Source of the DNA: Helichrysum umbraculigerum
Lineage: Eukaryota > Streptophyta > Magnoliopsida > Asterales > Asteraceae
Assembly (NCBI GenBank): GCA_949592205.1
Contig: CATIUR010000004.1
Location: 68,421,837-68,485,836, forward strand
Direction of reading: 5' to 3'
Length of the DNA: 64,000 nt
Positions 10,786 through 23,200 of this stretch are shown here, piece by piece. The notes beneath the pieces are model-generated. The model did not search any database. It worked only from the letters and a program-made list of their open reading frames with translations, and was not told the origin of the DNA. Each line of letters begins with the position of its first letter. Position 1 is the first letter of the stretch. The position numbers and the translations under genes are program-made.

Positions 10786-13132
10786 AGTTATCCCACACTT
10801 AGACGTTGCTTGTCCTCAAGCAACACTCAGTCTTTGAAAACATTTTAGAACTTTTTAGAGCGAGTCAAGACATTTTTAAAAGTTACCACTTCCAGATACA
10901 AGTAAGATAATTTCAAGAATATAGGGAAAGATAAGATAATCCTTTCAGAAACAAGAAAAGATTCTCTTAGGCATACTTCCAAATCTCATGATCTTAGAGT
11001 ACACATGACTAGGCGATCTCACTAAAGGTGGTCACTCAATTCACTCAAAGTGTATCGGGTTTCCTAGCAATCTAGAACAAATGAAATCGCTCAAATAGCC
11101 AGTCATGCAACACTCATCGTCATAGGCTTGATCGAGAATCGGATCTCCACCACTTAGGTGAGGACGGTGCTAATTATCCCAAGACATTCATGAGGGTTGT
11201 AGTGTTTGGTGAAGGTTGAAGGGTATGGAAAGTGGTATATTTGGGTTGTACGGGTTTTGCTTATCTTAAAACTACTAAGATCATGAAAAACTTTATTTAG
11301 AACGGAAAGGAGATAGCTGTTTGTCTTCTATCAGATTCTTCTTGCGAGGGTGATACTTCGAAGGACTTTGTAGCTTTATTCTTGCGGAACTATTTTTTTC
11401 TTTTCTTTTCTTCTTTTTCTTCTTTTTTCAATTTTCTTTTTCTGCATTTTCTATTTTTTTTTTCTTCTTTGAACTTCTTTGCCAAAGAATTTTCAAGGAT
11501 ATTTTCTTTTGATTCTTTCAGAAATCGTTTTCAGAACTATGATCTTTGATCTTGAACTTCGAGTCCTTTTGCGGTGCCAATTTTTCGCACCTTTTAGAGA
11601 TATATATCTTTTAGAGAACACGAAAGAGGAAGACTTGGGAGCATAATTGATGCGGATGTCCTAAAAGATGTTTTCCACAACCTCAGAAATTCTAAGATAA
11701 GTTTGGGGATATTTTTGGGAAGTAGGGTTTAAAGATGAGGGTTTTATGAAACGAAAGGTTTAGGCTCAACAGGGTTTACTAGGCGGATCATCGATACTAA
11801 AAATGAGTATCGGAAGGGTTTTTGGCTTCAAGAGATATGAGAAAAGGGGTTTAAATCCTAGGGAATATCAAGGTCATCTAATTGCACCTATACCGCGTAC
11901 GGTACACACCAATGTGGTCTCGAAGCGTATGTCAAGAGCAAGTTCTAATTCAGAGATACATGCATCGGCACACACAAGAAATGAATAGTGAAGCATTAAA
12001 GATGAATGCTTTTAGGCTCAAGATACCTCACTGCAAATAGGGTTGTATGTGCTTTGTCATGCTTCCTATTAGATTATCATTTCTTGCTTAAGAAATTTCT
12101 ACCTTATTTTCCCTAGATTCCGAAATATATTACTCATATTTGAAAATAGCTCTTCTCAAAAGATATTATGACTCAAAATTAGAAGAGTTAATCAGGTGAT
12201 TAGGCTCATACTTTTTAATTTTCTTGAAAAATTTTAAAAAATTTGAGGAACATTTTCTGAATTTGCTACTTCGGACATTAAAAATCATAAAAACTAACCA
12301 AGGTATTCTATACCTGCTATCCCACACTTAGAGGAACATTGTCCCTAATGTTCTCTTGAGTTGAGATTTACTTGAAGTAAAATCCCACACTTAGAGTTTG
12401 AACATGTAAGAAAATGTTTCTCAAGTGTTTGTTTTGGGCTGGAATCCCACACTTAGTGATAAGCTTAGGATAGAGTATAGATTACATAACAAACTTAACA
12501 AAGCAAATAATATACAGAATTAAAATCAAAAGAGAGTAAAGGGTTAAGACACTCCCCAGATAGCGAGCTGCAATGAAGCAGAAAGTCTGAATTTGTTGAA
12601 AAGAGATATTGTCAAGATCCTTTTCTGCATCCATGAAGATCGGCTCGGCTTCAAGCGTCTTGCCATTGGTTTCATTCATTCATCATTCTCTTGTGAATTA
12701 ATCTCGTAAGTGTGAACACGTTGGTCGTACCCTTTTTACAAACTCAATATTTTTGCAAATGAAAAGAGAAATCACTGTCTCAGAAGTTGAAAAGATGTTT
12801 TCTACTACAAATCAGTTTTATAAAACATGTGTTTTTAAACGAGTTCGAGCATAATGCATGAAAGTAGTATGCAAGTACCTCAAATGCTCGAAACACATGA
12901 ATTATCAGTTTTTTCAAAGTGATTTCCTGTTTTCTGAGACGAGTGGTTTATTTGCAAATGAGCTGTAATATCAGAAGGTTTTTATAAATCATTTAGGTAT
13001 GACCAAGTGTGAAGGATAGTCGGAGATCTTCTTCACTTATTGACACGTTTCTCTCTACACGTCTTATTCCACGGGTTGCCTCCCGAGAAGCGCTGCTGTT
13101 AGAGTCGAGAGCTCGACTTTACACCTCCAAGA
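10786..13132 (-). other. D1 internal 1, 3' non-coding region
   Basis: About 2.3 kb with no credible ORF. Going in sense from the ORFX stop it has a hairpin GTCGAG..CTCGAC (13104-13117) and the motif AGCGCTTCTCGGGAGGCAACCCG (13072-13094). Next come three CCCACACTTAG (sense CTAAGTGTGGG) copies at about 12330-12460, one beside an ACATT..AATGT inverted repeat. A purine-rich sense tract of about 90 nt follows (11395-11480), then CTTGAGGACAAG and the polypurine tract against the LTR. A2 has the same layout in 18258-20209 except for the post-stop motif. Confidence 0.7.
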
Positions 13133-14395
13133 TTAGGTGTCCGGGAAGGAGCTCCCAGGGCAAGTGATAGTGACATTATGTGCCCTGGGTTGTGGGAAAG
13201 AGTATCGCGGAGGATAGATCTTTTGGAAGTGGCAGGCCATGGTTGAGATTAGATCTAGTGGTTCCATGGTATCCACTTTGAAATTTCGAAGTTGTTCTGA
13301 GGCTTCTATAGAAAGACCTAGCAATCTGTTTGTGATATAGTCAACCGCCTTAGTGACTGGCCCGTTAGGGTCAATCATAGTGGTTGTGCTTGTCGTGATG
13401 TATTCTCTAATCGGATGCTTAAGTCTGAAGGAGTCCATAAATTCTAGTAACTTGAACTTCACATCTTCGAATTCTTCACTATGAGGATCTCCTTCGAATA
13501 CAGCTGTAGACTTGCACAAGCTTTTGATTAGCTGGTGCTGATGAAGGGTGAAAGGAAAGCCAGAGTTTTTGAAAATATGAATCAGTTTGTTGAATATCTC
13601 GCGATATCCAGCTTGGAGGATATACTCTGCTTTCTTGGCGTCTTCTGCATTCAATATCTCATGTAATCGAGTTATCACAAAAGTGACAACATCGAGTAGA
13701 GACATATTTTTAACAGTGAGGGGGTGATTACGCCTGCTTTCGTCCTTTGTGATGTACCTAAGCTCTTCGATTATCAATTTAATATGATGTTCTAAAGTAG
13801 ACTTGATGATAAATCGATCGCTTTCTTTGGTACTCATATGATCTTTCTCAGCTAATAATTCAAGGAATGCCTATAGATTCCTCATCACCATGAAGTCAGT
13901 AGCATCTTCAATATTTCTTCTGATAGCACCCAACTTCTCCCTCTGTTTTGATGAATAAGGAAACGCAGAGCCCATGAGAACATCATACACCTTGCGGTAT
14001 ATTTGTCTCTGTTCAATGTAGAAGAGTAGTTCATTCGCGTTGTTCCTTTCTTTCTTGAGCTGAGATTTGAGTGCATCTGCGAATACTCTGATGCAATGCT
14101 TAAGGTAGAGCGGATCTTGGGTTCCCTTGCTAGTGAGATAGATAGTGGATGCTGCCTCAATAACCGCTATTAGCCATCTTTGATGCATAGAGTAATCATT
14201 GGTAGAATTTCTAATAGCTGCTATTATAGTATGAGGGTCACCATCATATTTGTCTATCACAGAAATCATTTGCTCATGAGTAGAGATGATTGGGATGCAG
14301 ATGATTTCTTGAGATAAGGCTTGTGGATCAGGCAGTTTTGGAGAATCAAGAGGATAAATAACTTCTTTGGCAAGAGGTTTCTTTTCTTCTTTCAT
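13133..14395 (-). pseudogene. D1 internal 1 ORFX, unknown helical protein
   Basis: Reads from MKEEKKPLAKE to FPDT, about 420 codons, with one TAG at 13871-13873 where the internal 2 copy has a Gln codon. I recognise no known domain. It is rich in Leu, Ile, Lys and Glu and looks all-helical. Two similar halves each contain an aromatic-Pro motif: SAFPYSSKQ in the first and SGFPFTLHQ in the second, each followed by Leu-rich helices. It lies in frame 12 nt after the protease stop (14405-14407). Relatives are at 56508-57629, 62383-63657 and 38428-39639. It occupies the place of RT-integrase. A structural or assembly role is only a guess. Confidence 0.75.
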
Positions 14396-14404
14396 CTCTT
14401 CTTC

Positions 14405-16071
14405 CTACTTAGCTCCTGGTTTAGAGATCTCGTCATCAGATGTGTCTTGGCTAATAGAGACCGTATATAGCTCACTATTCTCCATCGGAACACAATCGTT
14501 CTTATCGGTCTTGAATGTGATGCTTTCTCTGTGAGCGCGTAAGCTGATCGTGTGAGAGTGCACATCGATAACTGCTCTGGCTGTGTTCATAAAAGGTCTA
14601 CCTAGGATTATTGGGATGTTTATATCTTCCTGAATATTCATTACCACAAAGTCAGTTGGGAAAAAGAACTTGTCGACTTTAACCATGATGTTCACAGCTA
14701 TTCCCTTAGGGTATCTAATGGATTGGTCAGCTAGCTGGACACTCATTTTAGTGGGTTTAAGGTCTCCTAATTCTAATCTTTTGAATAATGAATGTGGCAT
14801 TAGGTTGATACTTGCTCCTAGATCGGCCAAAGAGCGAATATCACCAGATTGGTTGATAGAGCAGGGAAGGGTAAAACGTCCGGTATCTCCTAGTTTTTCC
14901 AGCAGACGATTTTGAAGGATAGCTGAACATTCAGCGGTTAGCGGGACATTAGTTACTTCGGGTACCTTGTCTTTGTTTGAGATAAGCCTCCTAACAAATT
15001 TAGCATACTTGAAAGCTTTGACTTCATTAGGTTGTTGCTTGAGACGTCCTGGAAATGGTAAGCTTTCCTTTTTAGGGTTTGGAGAAGACTTTTTCTCAAC
15101 TGTCTGTGTGACAGGAGATTGTTCTTTCATCGGAGAAAGAACTGAAGGTTGGCTCGGTGCCACCTTGGAGTCTTGGTTGGTTACGTGGTTGGCTTCCATA
15201 GTATGTGGGTTATGAAAGGTGCTGCTAGGCAGACTACCCTGTGGTCTAGTGTCGATACGTTCTGCTAGTCGACCTGCTTGGGTTACAAGAGTGTTTAGTA
15301 AAGTTAGTTGGTCTCTTAGGAAGAGATCAACCTGGTCTTGTCTAGCCGTAATCGTTTGGATGATTTGTATGAGGGTGTCGTCTGGACTAGTAATTGGCCT
15401 AGTGGGTTGAGAAGATTGGGCCATCTCATGTGTGGTTCCGGGAAGTAATGGTGGTTGGTGGTAGGTTGGGTATTGGAATTGGTTGGGTGGTTGAATTGGT
15501 GGGTATTGGTTGGCTCGAGGAGAAGAGGTTTGAGTATGATCAGGTGGACGTGGATGGGTTCGGAACTGGTCATAGTAGGCTGTTCCATCAACAGGGTTCG
15601 TAGCTTGTAGATTGGTACAGTTCTGACAGGACTGAATATGGTAGACTTGTTGAGGAGGTTTCTTCAGCTTTCCTATTTCCTCGGTTAGCATTCCGATGTG
15701 TTCCGTCAGAGATTTGATCGCCTCAGTTTGCACAGGATTGGGAAGGGCAAGCGGTGCCAATGATGATGAATGCTCATCAGTGTTCCAATCGTTGTGATTC
15801 ATGGTCATGCTCTCAATCAGATTCCAGGCTTCGTCATCCGTTCAACGCGTGAAGTTTCCTCGAGCAGCGGCATCGAGCATTGGCTTGTGGTGCGGTGCGA
15901 GACCATTGTAAAACGTGCACAACTGAGTTGATCGTTCGATTTGGTGGTTAGGACATCTTCTAAGAAACCTCTTAAATCTTTCCCATGCACTAAAGATTGA
16001 TTCATCATGAAACTGTTGGAAGTTCAAGATGTCTTTCTTTAACTTAATTCGTTTGGATGGGGGAAAGTACT
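14405..16071 (-). pseudogene. D1 internal 1 Gag C-terminal part and protease
   Basis: The downstream part of Gag-protease, cut by A2 at the GTACT site (16067-16071). Gag landmarks FPPSKRIKLKKDI and AWERFKRFLRRCPNHQ come first. A Pro/Gln-rich linker follows (QYPPIQPPNQFQYPTY), then an Athila-type protease with DLGASINLMP and IILGRPFMNTA. A TGA at 15842-15844 replaces a Cys codon present in the internal 2 copy. The frame ends at a TAG (14405-14407) that internal 2 lacks at this position. It has no CCHC knuckle of the usual spacing; a CQNC pair is visible. Confidence 0.85.
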
Positions 16072-18257
16072 TGATGGGTGCCAAGAGGTCGGTTGCGATT
16101 TCACTCGCGTCGTTGCGGACCTTCCTCCGGGCACGGCCACCAGAGGGTTTTAAAATTTGTTTTGCTGGGCCTAAGTATACTAAAGCTATGGGTGAGTACA
16201 GCGATAGGTATGACCTAGGGTCGTTCTTCAAACTACAACGGGCATGGGATCTAGGGCTTCAGTTATCTATGTGGATTTAGCTGTGGTTTAAAAGAGATTT
16301 TTGGTTTGTTTTGGTTTTAACTAACTACTAATTATGTAAAATTAAATTAAAATAAAGTAAAGTGGAGGGGAGGTGGCAACGAGAACTTATAGGTGAAGCG
16401 AGTGTTTACTATGATAATTACTTATGCTATTTAGGGGTAGTTAATGGGATAAAGCCTTAGTTAAGATGACATCTATATTTCCTAATGAGCCATAACTCCT
16501 AGCCTATTATCTATCTAACGTAGAGTTGTCCGCAATCAGATAAATAACATGTCACGTGGATAACAGTTATGGAATGTAAACTACACCGGAAGTTGTCCCA
16601 AATGTAGCAACCAATTTAACCAACAACCATCCTCGAGTCTTGTTCCCCAATCTCGGACATTTGAGATATCCGAATCATGGCATGAATTGTTGAATAAACA
16701 AAAACATGAACAGGGGTTTCCTACCGGAACAAGTTGGGGTGATCTGGTCTAACGGTTGATTAAATTGTTCATCATTATTTCATATAAATCATTTTAACTA
16801 TTCTATGCATGTTAAACTGGTGTATGCAATTGATAAATATTCGAAAACCTAATCATGTAACTAATCAGCATAACAGATACTAGCATGCAAACCCTAAGCA
16901 ACAATCAAACAAGAACATGCAGTAAGGCAGCATAGCAGGGATCAATTATGCAGAGTGACGGGGTACATGGTTAAGTCACAAGTGTCCCGAAAGTTCTCTC
17001 AAAGACACTTGTTAAATGACTTGAATCTAATCTATCTCTAATCCTATGCTCCGTGTCTCCCTCCGGTGATATTTCAACCAGGAGAACACCGGCCATGTCG
17101 AGTTCAACGATCATCATACACAGAATAATTAGCGGCATACAACTAGCAATTGGTCAAGCCTAGAAGGATGTTACTAACCACAGCATAAGTTGGATAGATA
17201 AACATTTGAGATTCAATTCATAGATTCAAATATATTTCAACAGCATACGGATAGAGTAACAGCATGATTTAAGTATAACTACCCTAGCATGGCAACTATC
17301 ATAGCAAACACAGATTTGTCTAGCTAAGCATGGCAATAATCCTAGCAAGTAATTCTAAACAAGCATAGCAACAGCACAACATTATTTAAAATAACAAGAT
17401 AGAGATTATAATAAAACCTGACAAAGCGTTATTACAAATCGTGCGACACCGCAGCCTCGGAGCACCTCCGTTACAAGTAAGCTACTAATCTACTAGCTTA
17501 ACTAACCTAATTAACTAACTAACTATTTTAGAGAGAGAGTAGTGAGAGAAAGAAAGAAAGAATGAGAAAACATGATGTGAAAATGATGAAATGAGGCTTC
17601 TATATATAGAGATCGCACAACCGTATCCGTAGACCGTATCCAAATCTTCAAATGCACAACCGTATTGCAAACCCGAATAAAAACCTGATTTTTATCGCCC
17701 AAACGCACGATACGGTTGAGCTAGGGCAAATACGGGAGAACTGGAGTGTATACGGTTGAGCATAGGGTGAATACGGGAGAACACAGACCGTATACGGTTG
17801 TGCTAGGCCGTATACGGTCTAGCTAGGCCGTATACGGTCTGTGCTAGGCCGTATACGGTCTAGTTTGGCCGTATACGGTCTAGCTCTCCCGTATCTTGAT
17901 TCTTCGGTTCTTCGTTTCTTCGTTCGGGCGTAACTTCTTCGTCGTTTATCCGTTTTGAGTGATTCTCACGCTCACGGTTTCGTAATTTCCTAACGAAGAA
18001 AATGACATAAGTTAGAGGTCATAATTCCAAGTATAGCTTAATTTGTGCTTAAATGCGTGAACGGAAGATTCGTTAACCGTTTGTGCTCTATTTTACTCGT
18101 TTTTAGGTCTTTTTGGTTGAATCTTGAAACATCGTCTATATTTTAGCCCTAATGATGAAATGTGACATTTAAGTTCATTTTTAAGTGTTTTCATTAATAA
18201 TTGGGCTAAAATGGTGAGATAATGGCACACAAAAACATGACTTTTTGCGTGTGATCA
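16072..18257 (-). repeat. A2 left LTR (3')
   Basis: 2186 bp; minus-strand ends TGATCACACGC and GGCACCCATCA. TATA-like TATATATAG at about 17600-17609. Nearly identical to 25855-28038, except for GAAGCGAG/GAAGCG near 16400 and a few single bases. Confidence 0.92.
17707..17895. repeat. A2 LTR 20-bp phased palindrome array
   Basis: CCGTATACGG starts at 17788, 17808, 17828, 17849 and 17869. Degenerate half-sites (TACGG at 17711, 17731, 17751, 17772; CCGTAT at 17889) extend the same 20-21 bp rhythm over about ten units. It lies 100-290 bp upstream of the TATA box in minus sense. The right LTR repeats it at about 27490-27675 with one unit altered (AAGCCGTATACGG). Confidence 0.85.
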
Positions 18258-20209
18258 AATATCCCACACTTAGACAATTGCTTGTCCTCAAGCAAACTTC
18301 CCTTCTTACCTGCCAAAAATTTTCCATGCAAAAAGATTTTTGATTCTGACCCAAAAAGAAGAATTCACACAGATTGAAAACAAGTATTCGCCTGTTAGAT
18401 AAATAAGAGGTGTTCACATGAAGTATCTAAAGGTTTTCAAGATGATTCTCTTAGGCAAACTTTCAATTCTCGAATTTGTGGAATATACACGACTGGGCGA
18501 TCTCACTGGTGGTCACTCAATTCACTCAAAGTGTATCGGGGTTCCTATTATCCTAAGCCAAATGAAAAATCGCTCAAATACCAGACGTGCAGCACTCGTC
18601 GTCATAGGCTTGCCTGAGGATCAGATCTTCATCACTTAGACAGGAACGGTACTGATTATCCCAGGACATTCAAATGGGTTGTAGTGTTTGGTGTGGGTTT
18701 TTAAGGGGTATGGATAGATTGGGGGTATCTAGGTTTTAAGGGTGTTTACTTATCTTGGAACTTCTAAATTTTAGAGAAAAACTCTATCTAGATATCCTTT
18801 TTAATGAAAACGGAAACGGATAACACTTTTAGGGGATAAGATAGCTATTTTGACTTTTATCCTTTGAAAACACATGGAATGATATTTCTTTGAAGAATCG
18901 AGTTTTCGAGAGAGTAAAAGTACTTAGCTTTATTTCAGCTATTTTCTTTCTTTTTCTTTGCTTTTCTATTTCTATTTTTTTTTTTTTTTTTTTTTGGGCT
19001 TAGATTTTTCTGGCCAGGAAACTTCTAAGGGATTTTCTTTTATTTCCCTTCTTGAGATCCCTTCTTATTTTCATTTTTTCAATCCTTCGATGATTTCTGA
19101 GTTTACTTTGGTGCCAATTTTTTGCACCACATGACTCTCGATTCTTTAGTATAGATCAATAAAACGCACACGAGAAGTTTTAGTAAACATTATTTGTGAT
19201 TTTTGGAGTGAAAGCAAAAGGGAATAACTAAATATCGTTTTTCAAAAAGATTTAAAAATTCTAAGATAAGTTTTTGGTAGGTAAGGGAATAAATGGGTTT
19301 AATAATATGGGTTGAAAGAAATGAAAAGGCTAAGGCTCAACAGGGTTTTCTAAGCGGATCATCAACACTAAAATTGAGTGTTGGAAGGGTTTTGGGCTTG
19401 AAGAGATATGTGAAAAGGGGTTTAAATCCTAAGGAATGTCAAGGTCCTCTAATCGTACCTATGTCACGTATGACACCTGTCAATGTGATCTCGAAATGTA
19501 TACCTGGGGCAAGTTCTAATTCAGAAATGCGTGCACCGGTCACACACAACAAACGAACAGTGAATCATTTAAAATGAATGCTTATAAGGCTCAAATTCCT
19601 CACTGCAAAAGAATGGGTTATATGTGTCCAGTCGTGCGATGCCCCTCTTAGATCCTCATCTTAAATTGTTTAGAATCCGACATGATTTCGACCTCATATT
19701 TACCAACTTTTGACATTCTTGTAAAAAAATCTGTACTTCATCTTACTTTATGACTCAGAAAAGTTTAGAATTTTTTGAAAATTTTGGCAAAATAAGGGTT
19801 GAAAATTTATTTAGAGGACTAGCATGTTTCTAGATCAACTTAAACGGATATTTTGACAGACGAGAGATATACCGCTATCCCACACTTAGAAATAAACATT
19901 GTCCCCAATGTTTCTACACTAAGTAGGGAGAAAATCCCACACTTAGGGTTTTGGTTTAGGAAAAATGTGAATTTAGAAGTTATAAGCGAGGGGATCCCAC
20001 ACTTTGAGATTTAAGTGGTCAATAGGCATATCGAAGTTATATTAAAATAGGAAGAACGGGTTTAGGAAAGATACTTCCCTACGGACAGTGGGCACTGGAT
20101 ATCGGACCAGATTCGTGTAGGGTTGGTGTAAATAATTTGCTGGATTGTGAGGACCAGACTCTTTTCAAAGCTCATCCAATTCCTACGAAGATAAGGTCTA
20201 ATAGTCGGC
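18258..20209 (-). other. A2 3' non-coding region
   Basis: No credible ORF. Resembles D1 10786-12480: three CCCACACTT motifs (about 19878-20003), an ACATTGTCCCCAATGT inverted repeat beside one of them, and a long T run on the plus strand (about 18940-18995; purine-rich in sense). CTTGAGGACAAG and the polypurine tract AAGTGTGGGATATT lie against the LTR (18258-18300). The post-stop GGGAGGCAACCCG motif found in D1, N1 and K4 was not seen. Confidence 0.65.
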
Positions 20210-23200
20210 TCAAGGTGGTTCAAAGATATAGACTTCCTTACCAGAGGGGAAATCTTCGATGTAGTGCTTTAAGCGATGGCCATTGACTTTAAAATTACCG
20301 TCCGGGGCTTCTAGTTCAACCGCTCCGAAGGTATAGACTTTTGATATAACAAATGGTCCGCTCCACCTTGATCTGAATTTGCCGGAGAATTTCTTGAAGC
20401 GCGAATTGAAGAGAAGAACTTTGTCTCCGGGCTTTAACTTAGAATATTTGAGTTTAGCGTCGTGAGTATTCTTTGTTCGTTCTTTGAAGTGCAGAGAGCT
20501 ATCATATGCTTGGTCTCTTAATTCGGCTAGTTCATTCAGTTGCATTTTCCGATGTGATCCAATCGCAGAAGGGTCTAAATTACACTCTCTCAGCGCCCAG
20601 TGAGCTTTATACTCCAACTCTATCGGCAGATGACACGCTTTTCCGTAGACTAGTCTGTAGGGCGTGGTTCCTAGTGGTGATTTATATGCAGTTCTGAACG
20701 CCCACAGAGCATCGTCTAATTTTTCAGCCCATCTTTCCCTATGATTAACCACGGTTCGTTCTAAAATTCTCTTGAGCGCTCGATTCATCACTTCAGCTTG
20801 CCCATTCGTCTGCGGGTGGTAAGCCGTAGAGGTCTTATGGGTGACACCATAATATTGTAATGTCCTCATAAACTGAGCATTACAGAAGTGCGTGCCCCGA
20901 TCACTAATGATCGCTTTTGGAGTACCGAAACGTGAGAAGAGCTGCTTTAAGAATTTCACCACTACTCGGGAATCATTTGTAGGAAATGCTTGAGCTTCGG
21001 CCCATCTGGAGACGTAGTCGACAGCAACCAGAATATACTCTTTCCCATATGATTTTGGGAATGGTCCCATAAAATCCAACCCCCATATATCAAAGATCTC
21101 GCAAGCCTGGATGTTAGTAAGTGGCATTTCACTCCTCCGTGAGATACTTCCAAACCTTTGGCAAGCATCACAACGTTTTACCAAGTCGTGAGCGTCTCTG
21201 AATATAGATGGCCAATAGAATCCGGAATCGTATACCTTCCTTGCGGTCATATTTGCTCCATGATGTCCTCCAGTTGGTCCGTGATGACTTTGGTGAAGAA
21301 TGTTCCTTGCCTCCCTCTCGTCTGCGCATCTTCTGATGATTTGGTCCGGGCATACTTTGAATAAGTATGGATCGTCCCAATAGTAGTTCTTTACGTCTCT
21401 AAAGAATTTGCGTTTTCTAGAGGTGGGCATTCCTTTTGGCACAATTCCTCCAACCAGATAATTAGCGTAGTCAGTATACCAAGGGTTATAAGTGAATTGA
21501 GATCCCTTTTGGTATCCTCCGATATTCATGAGTTGTTCTTCAGGAAACTGGTCTTGAATTTCTCTCTCATCAAGCTTCTTTATCGACGGATTTTCCAATC
21601 GACTAAGATGATCTGCTGCGACATTCTCGGCTCCCTTTTTATCCTTGATTTCAATGTCAAATTCTTGGAGGAGGAGAATCCATCTAAGCAGTCTTGGTTT
21701 AGCGTCTTGCTTTTTGAAGAGATACTTCAAGGCTGAGTGATCTGTATAGACAATAGTTTTGGACAATATTAAATAAGAACGAAATTTATCAAAAGCGAAT
21801 ACTACCGCAAGAAGCTCTTTCTCTGTTGTGGTGTAATTCTCTTGTGCATCAGTGAGTGTCTTGCTGGCGTAGTAGATTGGCTGAAACTGCTTCTCCTTCC
21901 TTTGCCCTAAGACAGCTCCAACAGCGAAGTCACTAGCATCGCACATGATCTCAAACGGAAGACTCCAATCGGGGGCGACCATGATCGGTGCATGCGTGAG
22001 CTGATCCTTCAAAATGTTGAAAGCTTTAAGACAGTCATCTGAAAAGACAAACGGAGTATCCTTCTCGAGAAGGTGTGTCATAGGTCGAGAGATCTTAGAG
22101 AAATCCTTAATAAAGCGACGGTAGAATCCGGCGTGACCTAGAAAACTGCGAATGGCTTTAACAGAAGTAGGTGGCGGAAGTTTGGCAATAGTCTCAACTT
22201 TGGCTTTGTCAACTTCGATTCCAGATTTTGATATTCGATGTCCAAGAACTATTCCTTCTTTTACCATAAAGTGGCACTTTTCCCAGTTTAAGACAAGATT
22301 TGATTCTTCGCATCGGGCTAGCATCCTTTCAAGGTTGGAAAGACAAGATGTGAAGGAATCACCGAAGACTGAGAAGTCATCCATGAATACCTCCATATAC
22401 TGTTCAATCATGTCATGGAATATTGCCACCATACACCTTTGAAATGTTGCAGGCGCATTGCATAAGCCGAATGGCATGCGGCGGTAGGCAAATGTACCAT
22501 ATGGACATGTGAATGTCGTCTTTTCTTGGTCCTTTGGATCGAGAGGAATCTGAAAATAGCCGGAGAAACCATCGAGGAAGCAGTAATATTCATTCCCCGA
22601 TAATCTTTCCAACATCTGATCGATGAACGGCAGAGGGAAGTGATCTTTCCGGGTGGCTTCATTTAATTTCCTGTAGTCGATACATACCCTCCAGCCGGTG
22701 ACGGTTCGTGTAGGAATTAGTTCATTATTTTCGTTAGCGATAACCGTCATTCCTCCTTTCTTTGGGACAACCTGAACTGGGCTGACCCATGGGGAATCTG
22801 AGATAGGATAGATCAAGCCAGCATCCAAGAGTTTGATAACCTCTTTCTTGACCACGTCTTGAATCTTCGGGTTTACTCTCCTCTATCTCTGTATGGAAGG
22901 TTTGAAGTCGTTTTCCATGAGTATCTTGTGCGTGCAGTAATTTGGACTGATCCCTTGTATATCAGAGATCTTCCATGCAATCGCCTTCTTGTGTGACTTC
23001 AAGACCTGGATAAGTCTTGCTTTCTCTTCAGGTGAAAGACCTTTGGCAATTATGACGGGTAGATGTGAGGTTCCTTCGAGAAAAGCATATTCCAAGTGAG
23101 AGGGTAATTCCTTCAGCTCCAATTCTGGCGGTTCTTCGATAGAGGGTTTCATTCGAGTGATCTCGTCTCTTTGTAATTCGTCATACTCCTTTTGGAACTC

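Noticed and set aside
15842..16231. ORF with an N-terminus from the A2 LTR fused to Gag
   Set aside because: The first residues come from A2 LTR; only the part up to 16071 is Gag. The same LTR-derived start recurs at 25787-26014.
17707..17895. CRISPR-like array of evenly spaced palindromes
   Set aside because: Eukaryotic LTR context, units are contiguous 20-bp repeats without unique spacers.
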